Assembly: GCA_026120035.1 (NCBI GenBank)
Contig: JALRME010000016.1
Span: 248,001 to 312,000, forward strand
Direction: 5' to 3'
DNA from: Coleophoma eucalyptorum
Lineage: Eukaryota; Ascomycota; Leotiomycetes; Helotiales; Dermateaceae
DNA length: 64,000 nucleotides
Shown here: positions 1 to 11,139 of the stretch, one piece after another
Position numbering within the stretch: the first letter of the stretch is position 1
Layout of the letters: each line of letters opens with the position of its first letter
Made by a program: the position numbers and the translations under genes
Notes under the pieces: generated by a model
What the model saw: the letters and a program-made list of their open reading frames with translations, nothing else
Told to the model about the DNA's origin: nothing
Database searches by the model: none

Positions 1-3000
1 CTACGATGACAACTCTGCTCTTTCACGCGGGATCAAACAAGTTATTGCTAAAGGGATACTGTCCACAAACCCGACCATTACAAACGTCTTCCCTAGAGCC
101 AAAGAATTCCTACAGCAGACTCGTGAACTTTGGAGCAAACAGAAGCTTAGGCTACTCACAGTTCCCCGAGAAGAATTTGAAGCCGCTGGCGGTGATGAAA
201 TCTTTGCGGGAAGCTATCGTAGCGACGGTGTCCTGACCGTGATTGTCGGTCTTCCTTCAAGGTCCTCCTGGAGGAATGTTTCAGAAGACGCTTACAACGA
301 AATTGCCACACAATTAGCGGCAGAGGCAATGCTCCACGAGTGTTGCGAGGCGATGCTGCTAATACCACACGCTGGTGCTACAGTGGTAGAGCTTCTACTC
401 AACCCAGAGGAGGAAATCTCAACACGAATGCTTGTGCAATTTGCCTGGGCGAGTACTGCAGATCTCCGCCGTATTGCTGCAAATACGAACAGAGAAATGC
501 TTCGCCATATTGCTCTGGGCTGTGAGATGAATATTGAGTGGGAAGATACACCGGAGGATGTCCGTATGGCCGTGGTCTCTCGTGCTATCGGCCGCTCCTA
601 TGGTAAAACAAAAGCCCTCAATAACTGGTTGTCAGGTCGATCATGTTCTCTGGAATTGCATGATCTTTACTTACAACAATGTCTTGCAATTCGGCAGGCC
701 GTGTTTTGGAGAATAGGCCTGCATGAGAAGGCTGGGTGGAACTCGCTTGAGGTTTCCGTTGCAGAACGTCACTGGAAAAGAATGCCAGTCGAGGTGGAGC
801 AAACTCGCCGTTATAAGCTTCGGGCCCTAATGTGGCACATCTATGATATTTCGTTTCTATTCTTGACATTTGTCGCAACAATTAGCAGAGCAGGCTCTGA
901 TTGTGGAAGGGAGCTCTGGTACGTCGTAAGCGGTTCTCGTAGCCAGGCCGTCATCGTATGGGTCATCTTGAAAGTATGGAAAGTTTGTCTTTGGTCGAAG
1001 AACCTCTGGGTTCGCATGATTCTACTACCGAAAAATACCACATATGAGAAATACGACGACTGGCTTACAAAAGGGGCGAAACGAACTCTTACACCTGGGC
1101 GCATCGTGGAATACCATCCGAATGCGACACGATCAGGGTTCTTGGTTTTTAGTCAGTATGGCTTCAACCTGAGAATCTACGATGGGCTCTTTGAAAAAGA
1201 ACCAACAAACAAGGACCACTTCTCGGCGACGTACGATCAGGATGGTCGCCTCGACCAGCTTATGCGTATGAAAGCTCAAGATGGAGAGTTCGTTTCCACA
1301 ACACATTGGATGTATTCTTATGACGACGAAGAGGACTTTGGCAGTCCTTCGCGAAGAACTCTTTATCAACAGAATGCATCTCAAGACTGTGATGAATTCT
1401 ACGATGAGCATGGAAGAATTGCCACAGGCGAATGCCTGAAGAACGGAACACGGTTTCGATTCGTCTACAAATATGACCACCGAGTGTCTGAAGACTCCTC
1501 GAATATTCTGTCGGCTGTATTTACGTCGGTCGATATTGATGAGCCAGTGGTATTCCAAGTGTTTTGGTGCCTTCCGTCTCCCATTCTTGATGATGTCTGG
1601 ATCCCAACTGAAAGAGTACAATGCGTCATCAGAGCGACCACAGATAAAGTCGAGGAGATTTCTTGGTCGTACGACCACAAGAGAGATCCAGTGATTAAGC
1701 GCAACACCCGACCAGTATATTCGGAGACATATACAGATTCCGATGTCTTGGACGGATTTGAGGACAAATACGGAATATTGGTTAAGCCAACTATGAATGC
1801 TTTCCTCGAGGAAGATCTCCTCTACTTCAGCGATTTGGCTACAATTGAGGCATTTGCGGATGACACAGATTGGCTTGATGAGGAAGATATGGAAATCAAA
1901 GGACTACGAGAATGGAGACGAGGCGGATTGCCATCTTTTCGCGGAAAAACTCGGAGTGTTACAAGCACCCGCAAGCTCCCTACCAGTGTTCTTCGAGCCA
2001 GTCTATGGAAACAATGGGCTTCTACCACCAGCCTTGATGCAATGACAGCGTGCTTACTGGATGAGAAGATACTTCGAAAAGAGCCTCTGCTGAAAAAATA
2101 TTGGACTTTGCGTGACTCAGGTTTCTTCGAGAAAGCCAAGAACGAACTTGAGGCCAATCTAGAGACAATAGTATCTTCAATGGAGTTCCCTGATGAGATC
2201 TCGCAGAAAATAAATCTCGCTATTAAGCCTGCCGATCTGTTCTCTATGGGACTCAGCAAAGACGCAAACTTTATCATATCCAGACCGGAGCAGACGTATA
2301 TTGACACCGATAATCGACTTGCTGTCATGTTCACAGACACAGGATGCTGGCCTGATGCACCTGGTGGAGTCTCCAACTGTAGAAGAGATTTAGTAGAAGG
2401 TCACTCGACCATTCGCAACTATGCTCTTACGGAAGCAGCAAATGAATTTGGAATCCCTCGGTTTAATCTCGAAAAAAACGTTCAACTTATCAAAAACTTG
2501 CCTCTTTGGGGATTGGATGGAAAATCTCCAACACATGGTCTGTATGAAAATCTGCTGCAGACCCAGGTTGGACGTCGTATTCGACAAACTCGGGTGGTAG
2601 AAGATATTCAAGGAATTTTCGTTCCTCTTCTGACAAGCTGGGTCCGAGGTTGCCGTACTCACCGGTTAACGAGAGATAATTTGACGGAGATGACTGATGT
2701 CATCTTAAATATGAATTCCTACTTCGAAGAGAATGATTATTTAACAACATGGAGATCGAAAGAAGTACGCAAAGCATGGCGAGAAGCTTGGCTTTGTGAA
2801 TACGCAAGTCCTAACATCTCCAATCCTAACGACTCCTTTGACATTGAGCGTCCGACCGCCAAAGATTTCGACGAAGCCCTAGAGCTATTTGTTTGCTACT
2901 TCTTTGTCTATTCGATCAAAGTTCCTGAACACGTACCTCGAGTCTATCAAAGCACGCATCATGGCATCAGTAGTCTGTACGGTATGATCCTCAAAATACG

Positions 3001-4202
3001 AAGAGGTACGACATGGGGTATTTGGGATCATGCCATCATGCTGCGTGAGAGTCTTCTCAATGTAAGCCCGGCGCAGTGTATTCTGCCAATTGCTGTACAG
3101 ACTATGCTTATTGGTGCCATGAAAGTCGCAGCACATCTTGCTTACATGCACGCCGATGTTATTCTTCCATGTACTGCGATCTATAACCCGTAGGTATCTT
3201 CTAAGCTCCCTCAGTTCTTTCATGCTAACTAGTTAAATCAGAACATGGGAAGCGGAGATTGGCAGTGATGAAGGTCTTCGTTCGAGTGCCAAGCTCTTCT
3301 ACCGAAAGATTGATCCAATCACGAATGGCATCAGTAGTATGGACAAATTCAAACCTGTTGGAAAGCCTCAAACAGCCTCACCCACTGCTATTATGCTTTC
3401 GAATGTTCAGTTCATCAAAGATGTCAAGAATGCTGTTCTTGCTGCAGGTGTCATTATTAATGATTTTGGTTTCAAAGATTATCACCTCGTAGTCTTCGGG
3501 GCTCAAGATCGACAACCGGCCTACGCTATTGAGACCGAGGAAATGATTGCGGATTTGGGAATTGGCAAAACCGTAAAGTTGGGAGGCTTCGGGTCGCCCA
3601 GCCAGGTACTGAAAGATGCGTGGCTTTTCATGAACTCATCTCTATCCGAGGGCCTTCCGCTGGCAATTGGCGAGGCTGCACTGTCTGGAGTGCCAATCGT
3701 TGCAACTGAAGTGGGTGCTACTGCCCAAGTCTTGACCGATGCAGATGATCCAAGCATACTGTATGGAGAGATTGTCCCTCCAAATGATCCAGTTGCCCTC
3801 GCAAGAGCTCAGATCCAGCTGCTAGCGATGATCGGCCCCTGGGCCAAATATACGACAGATGATGTTCCCCCACCGCCGCTTCCCTCAAAATTTACCCCTC
3901 AAGATGTCGAATGGATTTCAGCACGGATGCACAGTAAAGCTGACGACAGACAAGCTCTGGGCCTCAAGTTGCGTGACGTTGTGCTTCGCAAGTTCAATGG
4001 AGATAGATATCTTCGCGAGCATGAGCAGATGTATTGGGTCCAGCGTCATATGGCCAGACAGAGAGCAGACCCACAATTGGAACAGTTCAAGCACAGTCAC
4101 CCAAGATTTGGAGAAAGCTTGAAAGTGAAGATGGCTGAACCAGCCGAAAGTACTCTTTTCAAAGGTCGCTGGCAAGAATTTGATCGGAAGAAATTATGTT
4201 GA
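1..4202 (+). CDS. gtb3: GAG-type exopolysaccharide glycosyltransferase (Gtb3-like, GT4/PelF-related), 5' partial
   Basis: The frame is open from base 2, so the gene starts left of the window; 1382 residues are visible. Exons are 2-3189 and 3242-4202. The 52-nt intron (GTAGGT donor, CTAAC branch, CAG acceptor) splices ..YNP-TWEAEIG.. in frame. The C-terminal third is a GT4 Rossmann domain: a DRQPAYAIETEEM stretch, then the E-x7-E retaining-GT signature (Glu codons at 3648 and 3672) inside LSEGLPLAIGEAALSGVPIV, followed by VATEVGA. This resembles bacterial PelF. An upstream segment (about 2330-3190) has PelF-like features, including a DAPGGVS motif near 2353. Two hydrophobic stretches near 840-1020 may be membrane segments. 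In Aspergillus, Gtb3 is the proposed GAG polymerase/exporter, and the next three genes here match the rest of that cluster. Function is inferred from family and neighbourhood; the start is not visible. Confidence 0.85.
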
Positions 4203-4504
4203 TGTGGACAATTGGAGTATTCTACGGAGGAAGGCTTTCGGAGGAATCGTACTAGTGTTATCACGTGTACTTAAGTATGTATTAATATTGTAGAGCGGCA
4301 CTCATCACTTTTCTTTTCTTTTGTTTGTTGTTTTCCTTTCCTTTTCCCCTAATCCTCAAGTTGTCATTACTAGAGCATTAATTAAATTGAATCATTCTTC
4401 ATCAATACTGCCGAGAATATTGCACTGCAAATCGAAACTTGCCTTCTTCTTGGTATACATTGTATTCGTACCAGTCTCCAGCTGGAAGCATCCGAGAATA
4501 AAAA
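4203..4504. promoter_or_regulatory. gtb3-sph3 intergenic region
   Basis: About 300 bp between two genes on the same strand. It contains a T-rich/pyrimidine run (4311-4347), common in fungal core promoters. An in-frame TAA at 4499 lies just before the sph3 ATG, so that ORF cannot extend upstream without an intron. Confidence 0.4.
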
Positions 4505-5230
4505 ATGAAGACAGGAACACCGTTCATCATTCTCCCACTTTATATCTATCCTACGCCTGGAGCTTGGGATCCATTATACAACATCCTATCTAGACATCCG
4601 CGATTACCATTTATTGTCATAATCAATCCTGCGAGTGGTCCAGGAGTACCACCTTATCCAAACTCAGATTATATATCTGCTATCACAAAGCTCAAGAACT
4701 ACCCCAATATCACGCTTCTCGGCTACGTACATACGGTCTATGGAAGCAGAGAAGAATCTGCTGTGAAGGGCGATATTGATGTGTATTATGGTTGGAAAGA
4801 CTTTGCCATGTCTAACATTTCAATCGACGGAATATTTTTCGACGAAGCACCAAGTTCCTATACCAACGTACTTTTCTCGTACATGAGCTCAATATGCCTC
4901 CATGCGCGCAAAGCAGATACAAGTACAATAGTCCTGAATCCAGGAGTCGTCGTTAATGATGCCTATTATTCGGTGGCAGACCTGGTGATCGCCTTTGAGA
5001 ATTTTCATGAAGCCTACTCAAGCGATACTATGAGCATGGTAGAGAATCCATATAGAGCATCAACCTGCATTTTGGTGCACCATTTTTTTGGTACTGAGGA
5101 AAGTCAGATGAATCTTGTTAAGGATCTCGTGCGCGAAGAATTTGGGGGTTTGTACATCAGTACTGAGGAATATGATTCCTGGTCTGGACTGTGGGAGGAA
5201 TTTGGGAATGCTGTAGCATCATGTGCATGA
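4505..5230 (+). CDS. sph3: Spherulin-4 family GH135 hydrolase (Sph3-like)
   Basis: 241 residues in a single exon. The whole length is the spherulation-specific family 4 fold: IILPLYIYPTPGAW near the N terminus, VIINPASGPG at about 38-47, GYVHTVYG at 73-80, DGIFFDEAPS at 108-117, LNPGV at 144-148 and IAFENF at 162-167. Asp113, Glu114 and Glu165 sit where the acidic catalytic residues of Aspergillus Sph3 are reported (DE pair plus a downstream Glu). Sph3 is a glycoside hydrolase needed for GAG production, and here it follows gtb3 on the same strand. Aspergillus Sph3 has an N-terminal membrane anchor; none is present from this ATG, and an in-frame stop precedes it. Either the protein is not anchored or an upstream exon is missed. 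Confidence 0.88.
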   Translation: MKTGTPFIILPLYIYPTPGAWDPLYNILSRHPRLPFIVIINPASGPGVPPYPNSDYISAITKLKNYPNITLLGYVHTVYGSREESAVKGDIDVYYGWKDFAMSNISIDGIFFDEAPSSYTNVLFSYMSSICLHARKADTSTIVLNPGVVVNDAYYSVADLVIAFENFHEAYSSDTMSMVENPYRASTCILVHHFFGTEESQMNLVKDLVREEFGGLYISTEEYDSWSGLWEEFGNAVASCA

Positions 5231-5893
5231 TAGGCAGTCATATTCTATTACACAATCACCGCTTGCGGAGTACGACTACTACATTCCGGTCTAAAGAGTA
5301 CAATAAAAATAACAGTCCACTTTCCTGAAAGCAGAAATAGAGGAGAATGAGTCCATCGATTTAAACTTTCTGTTTTTGATTCATGAGTGGTTCCCGCCCC
5401 GCAAGGTTCCACAGCGGAATGCTATCATGATCGAGTTAATTCTTCACAACCCGAATCGATTAGCTGTTCTAGGCTAATCCAAAAATCACAGGCCACAAAT
5501 CTTTATGACTGCCACAACCTGGTTATCCAAATGGATCCGAACTCTATCATCGGGGTGAAAAGCCGATCAATCATAAGTCAAGATCCGTGCACACCAATGA
5601 TCCAGGTTAGATACACATCATCCGGGAACAAGGATGTCGGTTATATTGAGGTTGAGGCTCGCACTGTGGGTTTCCCAATGACCTTGCATGTCTTCAGTCC
5701 CCAATATAATGATGAAAAGTCTGGTTTGGGGTATATTTAAGTTTCTTTTAAATGGCGACTACGACAGGATATTCACATTCCAGACCATCCCCAGAGCTCC
5801 CAATTATTACTGCGGCAATAAAAGCACAAACAAACCAAGGATTTGAAAGGCATTCCATCTTCGTCAGTTCCTCACTTTCTAGTTTCTCAGTTC
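5231..5893. other. Convergent intergenic region with an unassigned ORF
   Basis: This lies between the 3' ends of sph3 (+) and ega3 (-). On the + strand at 5387-5740 there is an open frame of about 117 codons, but it has no ATG until 5531 (M-D-P-N-S). Its sequence looks somewhat protein-like (DVGYIEVEARTVGFP) but I recognise no family. It could be a small gene, a decayed gene or 3' UTR. Confidence 0.3.
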
Positions 5894-6847
5894 CTAACAA
5901 GTTTCAACCCAAGAATCCAGGTTCATCTTCTTAATAACCGTTGAAAATCCTGCTATAGCTGCATTATTACAAATAGAGCTTATTGTTGAGGCGCTGACAA
6001 CCGGTGCTGATGTAGGGTACTCGATATGAAAGACTGGTTTATCGGCCGCAATAAATGGTTCGTAGAGATCGCATTCACTGTATTCCTCGCATTGTTCGTT
6101 GACCTGCCATTGCATCATATCCAAAGTCTGGTTCACAATATTTCCTCCGTTCTTCAGACCAATGGCAAGATTGCGACTATGTGCCTCACTTGCTAGGAAA
6201 GTCAGGTACTCGATGGCAGTGCCCTCTGTAAGGTCGAGCCCGGAGTCATTGTCGTATCCATCTATGTTGTCTGGATCTACGCCATCGCAGCCCTTTTGTA
6301 CGGCCAGATCAAGTCGCTTGGCCATTATGGTTCTGACATTTGAAGAATTGGTATTGAGCCACCACTCTCCCGGCCAGCCATCCAACCCATTGCCGTAATC
6401 TGTTGTTTGGAAGTCGCTGGAGTCGGGACGGAAGTCTTCATAACTTCCGGCAGAGAAGTAGCATATGACCTTTCTCCCGAGACCATGCAAGGTAGATATT
6501 GTGCTTTCTGAGTTCGTAAATAAATCGATATCGTACACCTTGGCGTCGAATGAGGTGTCATTCAAGGCGGTTTGTAATTCTATCTGCCAAGTTACACCGG
6601 CTTCTGGTTGCCATCCAGAGAATTGAGTAGCATTGGCAATTGAATAGTTGATATTGGGCGATACATCACCGGATGCCCCGTGAGACGACTTGTGAAGGCC
6701 TAAGCCGAGAGCAACTGCAAGAGCGATGACGAGGACGACGATTATAGAGCCACAAATCAGGAACACCTTCTTGTGCGCATTCCAAAGCCTGGCGAAAGCC
6801 CCTTCGCTTTCGATTCCTGCAAACTGGTAACCCTGTTGGAGGCGCAT
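5894..6847 (-). CDS. ega3: Membrane-anchored endo-alpha-1,4-polygalactosaminidase, GH114 (Ega3-like)
   Basis: 317 residues in one exon, read right to left, stop TAG at 5894-5896. Residues 1-28 are a short cytoplasmic tail and 29-51 a strong hydrophobic helix, giving a type II membrane protein. The GH114 barrel follows: WQIELQ at 87, YDIDLF at 105-110, KVICYFSAGSYEDFRPD at 126-142, W..EWWLNT at 158-166, GVDPDNIDGYDN at 189-200, AIGLKNG at 228-234 and FHIEYP at 273-278. Asp191 and Glu251 (V-N-E-Q-C) are the likely catalytic acid pair by spacing with Aspergillus Ega3; this is an inference. GH114 enzymes cleave alpha-1,4-galactosamine stretches, that is, deacetylated GAG. The gene is divergent from the deacetylase, sharing a 654-bp promoter region. 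Confidence 0.92.
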   Translation of the reverse strand: MRLQQGYQFAGIESEGAFARLWNAHKKVFLICGSIIVVLVIALAVALGLGLHKSSHGASGDVSPNINYSIANATQFSGWQPEAGVTWQIELQTALNDTSFDAKVYDIDLFTNSESTISTLHGLGRKVICYFSAGSYEDFRPDSSDFQTTDYGNGLDGWPGEWWLNTNSSNVRTIMAKRLDLAVQKGCDGVDPDNIDGYDNDSGLDLTEGTAIEYLTFLASEAHSRNLAIGLKNGGNIVNQTLDMMQWQVNEQCEEYSECDLYEPFIAADKPVFHIEYPTSAPVVSASTISSICNNAAIAGFSTVIKKMNLDSWVETC

Positions 6848-7501
6848 GTTTCCAGGGACAAAAAAAGATTAGATATGAGTAAGAGGTGGTTATTCGAGGT
6901 ATAGCAGCTACCTTATGTGAATTCCTCAGCGGAGACGCCGCAGAGCTCCTCCAAACCGAAACCGTCGTAAGGGATCTAGGTGCAGCTATTCACCGCCCAA
7001 AGACAGAAAAGAAGGAACTCGTGTGAACAAGAAGGCTGGGGGGTTGTTTCTCCGCATGCGGTGTATAGCTAGTGCGTAGCGTTAGCACACAACTTGACGC
7101 CGACGGATTCGTCTAAAGTAGCACTCTTCGGGTCTCGTCTCAAATCTCTCCATTTTCCGCTGTGGCAAGAGTAATGCTGCTTGACATCCATCAAGGCAAA
7201 ACGAAAGGAAGCTCTGCTTTCATTCTTGCTAGTTATCCCGTCGCTCTTAGCGGATCGAGCTGCTCTTGCTCGCTTCTCGCTACAGGCCCAAATGTCTATA
7301 TCCGGCCGGACACGACGTCTTATGTCCTTCTGCCGTTGCTTTGCGGCTAACACTTTCGCGTCTGCGGTTGTATGGTACCAACGACATCATGTTGTCCATA
7401 CTATTCATAAATAGGAGGGAAGTCTCTCTGGGTAGGATTTCTATCGGCATCGAGTTCCATTCACACAAAATCGACATTCATTAATAGCCCGAGCCTTCAA
7501 G
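6848..7501. promoter_or_regulatory. Bidirectional promoter region ega3/agd3
   Basis: 654 bp between the divergent start codons of ega3 (-) and agd3 (+). Short open frames occur on both strands but none resembles a protein family. The head-to-head arrangement suggests joint control of deacetylase and galactosaminidase. I see no defined operator. Confidence 0.4.
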
Positions 7502-9990
7502 ATGGTTAACGCGGCCAACATCATCAATGGCATATTGGGCTTCCTTGGCTCTCTCCAGACGACAGCCAGCAGCAAGGCGGCTACCAGCACAACTAGTGCA
7601 GCTGCAAAGGTAGCATCTACAACGCCCACTACGACCTCAAGCTCGGTTATGCGAGTGAGTTCAGCATTAAGCAGCGTTGTTAGTAGTGCTCTTGTGCAGG
7701 CTTCGAGCCTTTCTTCTTCTGTAGCTTCTTCAGGGACTGGCTCGATCTCTTTGGGAACCACTTTCAGTAACATCGCCGTCGCCAGTGAGACTGTTCGTGT
7801 CGACAATGTTGGAGCAAGCGTCTCTGTCGCTCCTGTGGCTACCAAAGCCGTGATCATCAATGGAACCACTGTAAACACCAACACGTCGACGGCAGCAAAC
7901 ATTACTGTCCCTCTCAACGTTACGACCAACATTGCAACTAGTGTTTCTAGCACGGTTCTTGTTATTGCCAGAGATAATTCCAGTGCCTACAGTGCATACT
8001 CTGGCTTGAACGGATACAGAATACCATACCAAATTCTTGCCGTTCCCCAAGCCGGTGTCCCACTTCCAGTATTGAACAGCAGTGCTACATCTGGTAATTT
8101 CGGCGCTATTGTTGTTCTTTCGGAAGTCAGTTACGACTATGGAACCTCCTTTTCAAGTGCTCTGACGACTGATCAATGGGCCACGCTTTATGCCTACCAA
8201 ATAGCCTTTGGTGTCCGCATGGTCCGCCTCGATGTCTACCCTGGTGCATCTTCTGGTACTGAAGCTCAAGGAGGATGCTGTGCTACAGGACAAGAACAAA
8301 CAATCTCTATCAGCAACAGTACTGGATTTCCTACTGCTGGATTGAACACTGGAGCCACGCTAAGTACACTGGGACTTTATCACTACCCAGCAACCATCAT
8401 CGATTCTACAATCGCATGGGAGTTCGCCCAGTTTGGTACGAGTACAGGTTATGCCTCGCCTTCCAGTGCCGGAGTCATCAACAACATTGCGGGTCGTGAA
8501 CAGATGGTTTTCTTCATCAGTTTCGCCACCGACTGGAGTGAAACTTCTAGTTTCCTACAGCACGCCTGGATCCACTGGGTTACTCGTGGTCTATATGCTG
8601 GCTTCCGCCGCGTCTATTTCACAACTCAAGTTGATGATATGTTCCTAGGATCAGACATTTACTATCCAGCGAATAACACTTTCCGTATTCGAACTGGCGA
8701 TCTTGACTTGATTAAGTCTTGGATGGCAACACTGAATACCAAGCTCAACCCTGGAAGCAAGTACATCATGGAGATTGGACACAATGGCAATGGAAACATT
8801 GAGCAGTCTACTGCTCTAGATACCAGTGCTAATAATAATCTTTGTGGCAAAGGTCCTGTCGAGTACGACAATCAAATTGACACAGCGCTTGAATTTCAGA
8901 AGCCACTTGGCACTGGAACAAGCATCTGGGTACCTCCAACTGCCCAATATTCATATACGGATGCTTGTACCAAAAAAGACCCACTTCTTGTGTGGTGGAC
9001 CACTGTCGCGAATAGAGATGTTTTTGCCCATATTTCGCATACATTCACACACGAAGGGGAAGATAATGCCACGTTCTCAGATATTAACTATGAAATATCT
9101 TGGAATCAAGCTTGGTTGAAGCAAGTCGGTCTTGATCAAGCTCTTTACTTCAGTCCCAAAGGCCTTATCCCCCCTGCTATTACTGGTCTTCACAATGGTG
9201 ATGCGCTGCGAGCTTGGGCTACCAACGGCCTCACCAATTGCGTGGGTGACAACACTCGTCCTCCTCTCCTCAACACACAAAATGAGCACTGGCCCTATAT
9301 CACAAATATGGCAAACAACGGCTACGATGGAATACAGGTCAATCCACGTTGGGCAACCACGATTTACTACAATTGCGATTCCGCAAACTGTACCGTTAAT
9401 GAGTGGATCAACACGTCGGCTGGCAAAGGCGATATTTATACACTCCTGGATATGGAGAGACAGTCTACTGGAAGACATTTGATGGGTCTTCGACACGATG
9501 CATATATGTTCCATCAAGCCAATCTAAGAGCAATGGATGTTGATTCTATTACCATCAACGGTGTTACTAGCAAGTTATCATTGATCTCTACATGGGTTGA
9601 GGTAGTGACACAAGAGATGGTCCGTCTTGTTAATTGGCCCATGATTTCTAAGAAGCATGATGATGTAAGTTAAATAGTATTTTCCCAGGATGAAAATTTA
9701 CTAATTTATGATGTTAGCTTTCGCAAAGCTTTACGGATCGCATGACAGCGGATGGTTGTAATATCCAGATGTCATACATCACAGACCCACTATCAAGAAC
9801 AATCACCGGTGTCACTGTAACATGTAACAGCAACACATGCTCCGTGCCGCTCCCTGTCACCTTCCCAGCATCCGTTACCGATACCAAGGGCTTCACTACT
9901 GAGAAGGTCGGAAATGATCCATTAACCATCTGGGTCAAGATGACTGGGTCTCCAGTTACTTTTACTTTGTCCACTCCTGTCCCCTGGTAG
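7502..9990 (+). CDS. agd3: Galactosaminogalactan de-N-acetylase (Agd3-like)
   Basis: 811 residues. Exons are 7502-9664 and 9718-9990, split by a 53-nt intron with donor GTAAGT. The N terminus (about 20-150) is Ser/Thr/Ala/Val-rich and low-complexity. From about residue 175 (GYRIPYQILAVPQAGV) an Agd3-type architecture follows, with a polysaccharide-deacetylase barrel. The metal-site signatures are visible: VDD at 377-379 in TTQVDDMFLGSD and the H-x3-H pair His513/His517 in HTFTHEGED. The last 90 residues (exon 2) look like a beta-rich C-terminal domain. Agd3 removes acetyl groups from GalNAc in secreted GAG, giving the polymer the charge needed for adhesion. Length is close to the Aspergillus protein. 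The first 20 residues are only a weak signal peptide, so an upstream exon is possible. Confidence 0.9.
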
Positions 9991-11139
9991 ATCCAGAGCA
10001 GTTGTAACAACAAATTCTTTTGTTTTCAAAGCAGATATCCAAAAAGTCCAATAGAGCAGAGGCTTTAACTTCTAATAATACATATAATACCCACGAATAT
10101 ACTTATCCTATCGTGTGACAAATTTCATAGATGTTAGTCTCTGGTTTGCGTTCTATTTCAACCGCAGTTTCGGACCACTCGGTACCAGAGAGATCGGAAA
10201 CGAGACTTAGCCCGGTGCCTTAAAAATGAAGATCAACATTCTAAGAAGAATGTCTTCGGTCTGGCTCACATTACCCTAAGAGCAGTAATACTGACTAAAA
10301 GACAGTTCATTGAATCGTGGTTACTTTCAAAGGCAAAGGCTAATGGTTTACGGCTCCGGCAATGAGTCTCAGCGAGCCCCGTGTGGCCATATCGTTAGCA
10401 AACCGCTCGAAAGCATGAGTATACCGCAACTTCTGAAGAAATCAGTTACCGTTTTCATGTGCCTAGCCACTATGCACTAGCGCATTACTGTGTGCGATCT
10501 ACACCGCTGACACATATTGATCCTGCTTTCGGCTTGGGCACCTGGGTGATGGCTACTGCCTTAGCTTCCGTCAGAGATCTACGGGATTTGCGACCAAGAG
10601 CAAGTCTCTGTTTTCGAGAACTTGCCTCGTGGAATAGTTGATGAAATTCAAGTTACACGCAGCTTAATCCGTGGACAACACCATGCGCTACAAGTAATAC
10701 CTTTGGTAGATACCACTATCATACGATATTCGTCTGAAAAACCACAGACCATTGGTTATCGTATTCCATCCGGCCTTAGATCGACCCAGTCTCAATTATC
10801 ATAAAATGGAACGAAGCTCGGGCAAACATATATACTAGAAAAGCTCATATGTTCCCTTTTTTTTTCCTCAAATAGCCAGTGTCAGAATGTGGTAGGCGCA
10901 ATAAAGATGAGATCAGATTCTAATCCTTTTCAAAGCATGAAAGATTCCTCGAAAAATACCCTGCTGTAAGCGAGGACTAGAATAGTTCTCTATTTGTTTA
11001 TATCCTAGTCAATTATATTAAATACTTTTTAGAATACCCATAGCCGTCAGAAGTAGCCTATCTGGGAGTTTTATTTTTTACTGAAGCATTTCAGTAGGTA
11101 CGAGGGAATCTTTTTATATTTTAATTGTTATGTCATAAC
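9991..11139. other. Intergenic, no gene seen
   Basis: 1.15 kb between the 3' ends of agd3 (+) and the xylitol dehydrogenase (-). It holds only short chance frames, an 11-base T run ending near 10865 and AT-rich DNA from about 10980 to 11130. It marks the boundary between the GAG cluster and the polyol cluster. Confidence 0.5.
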
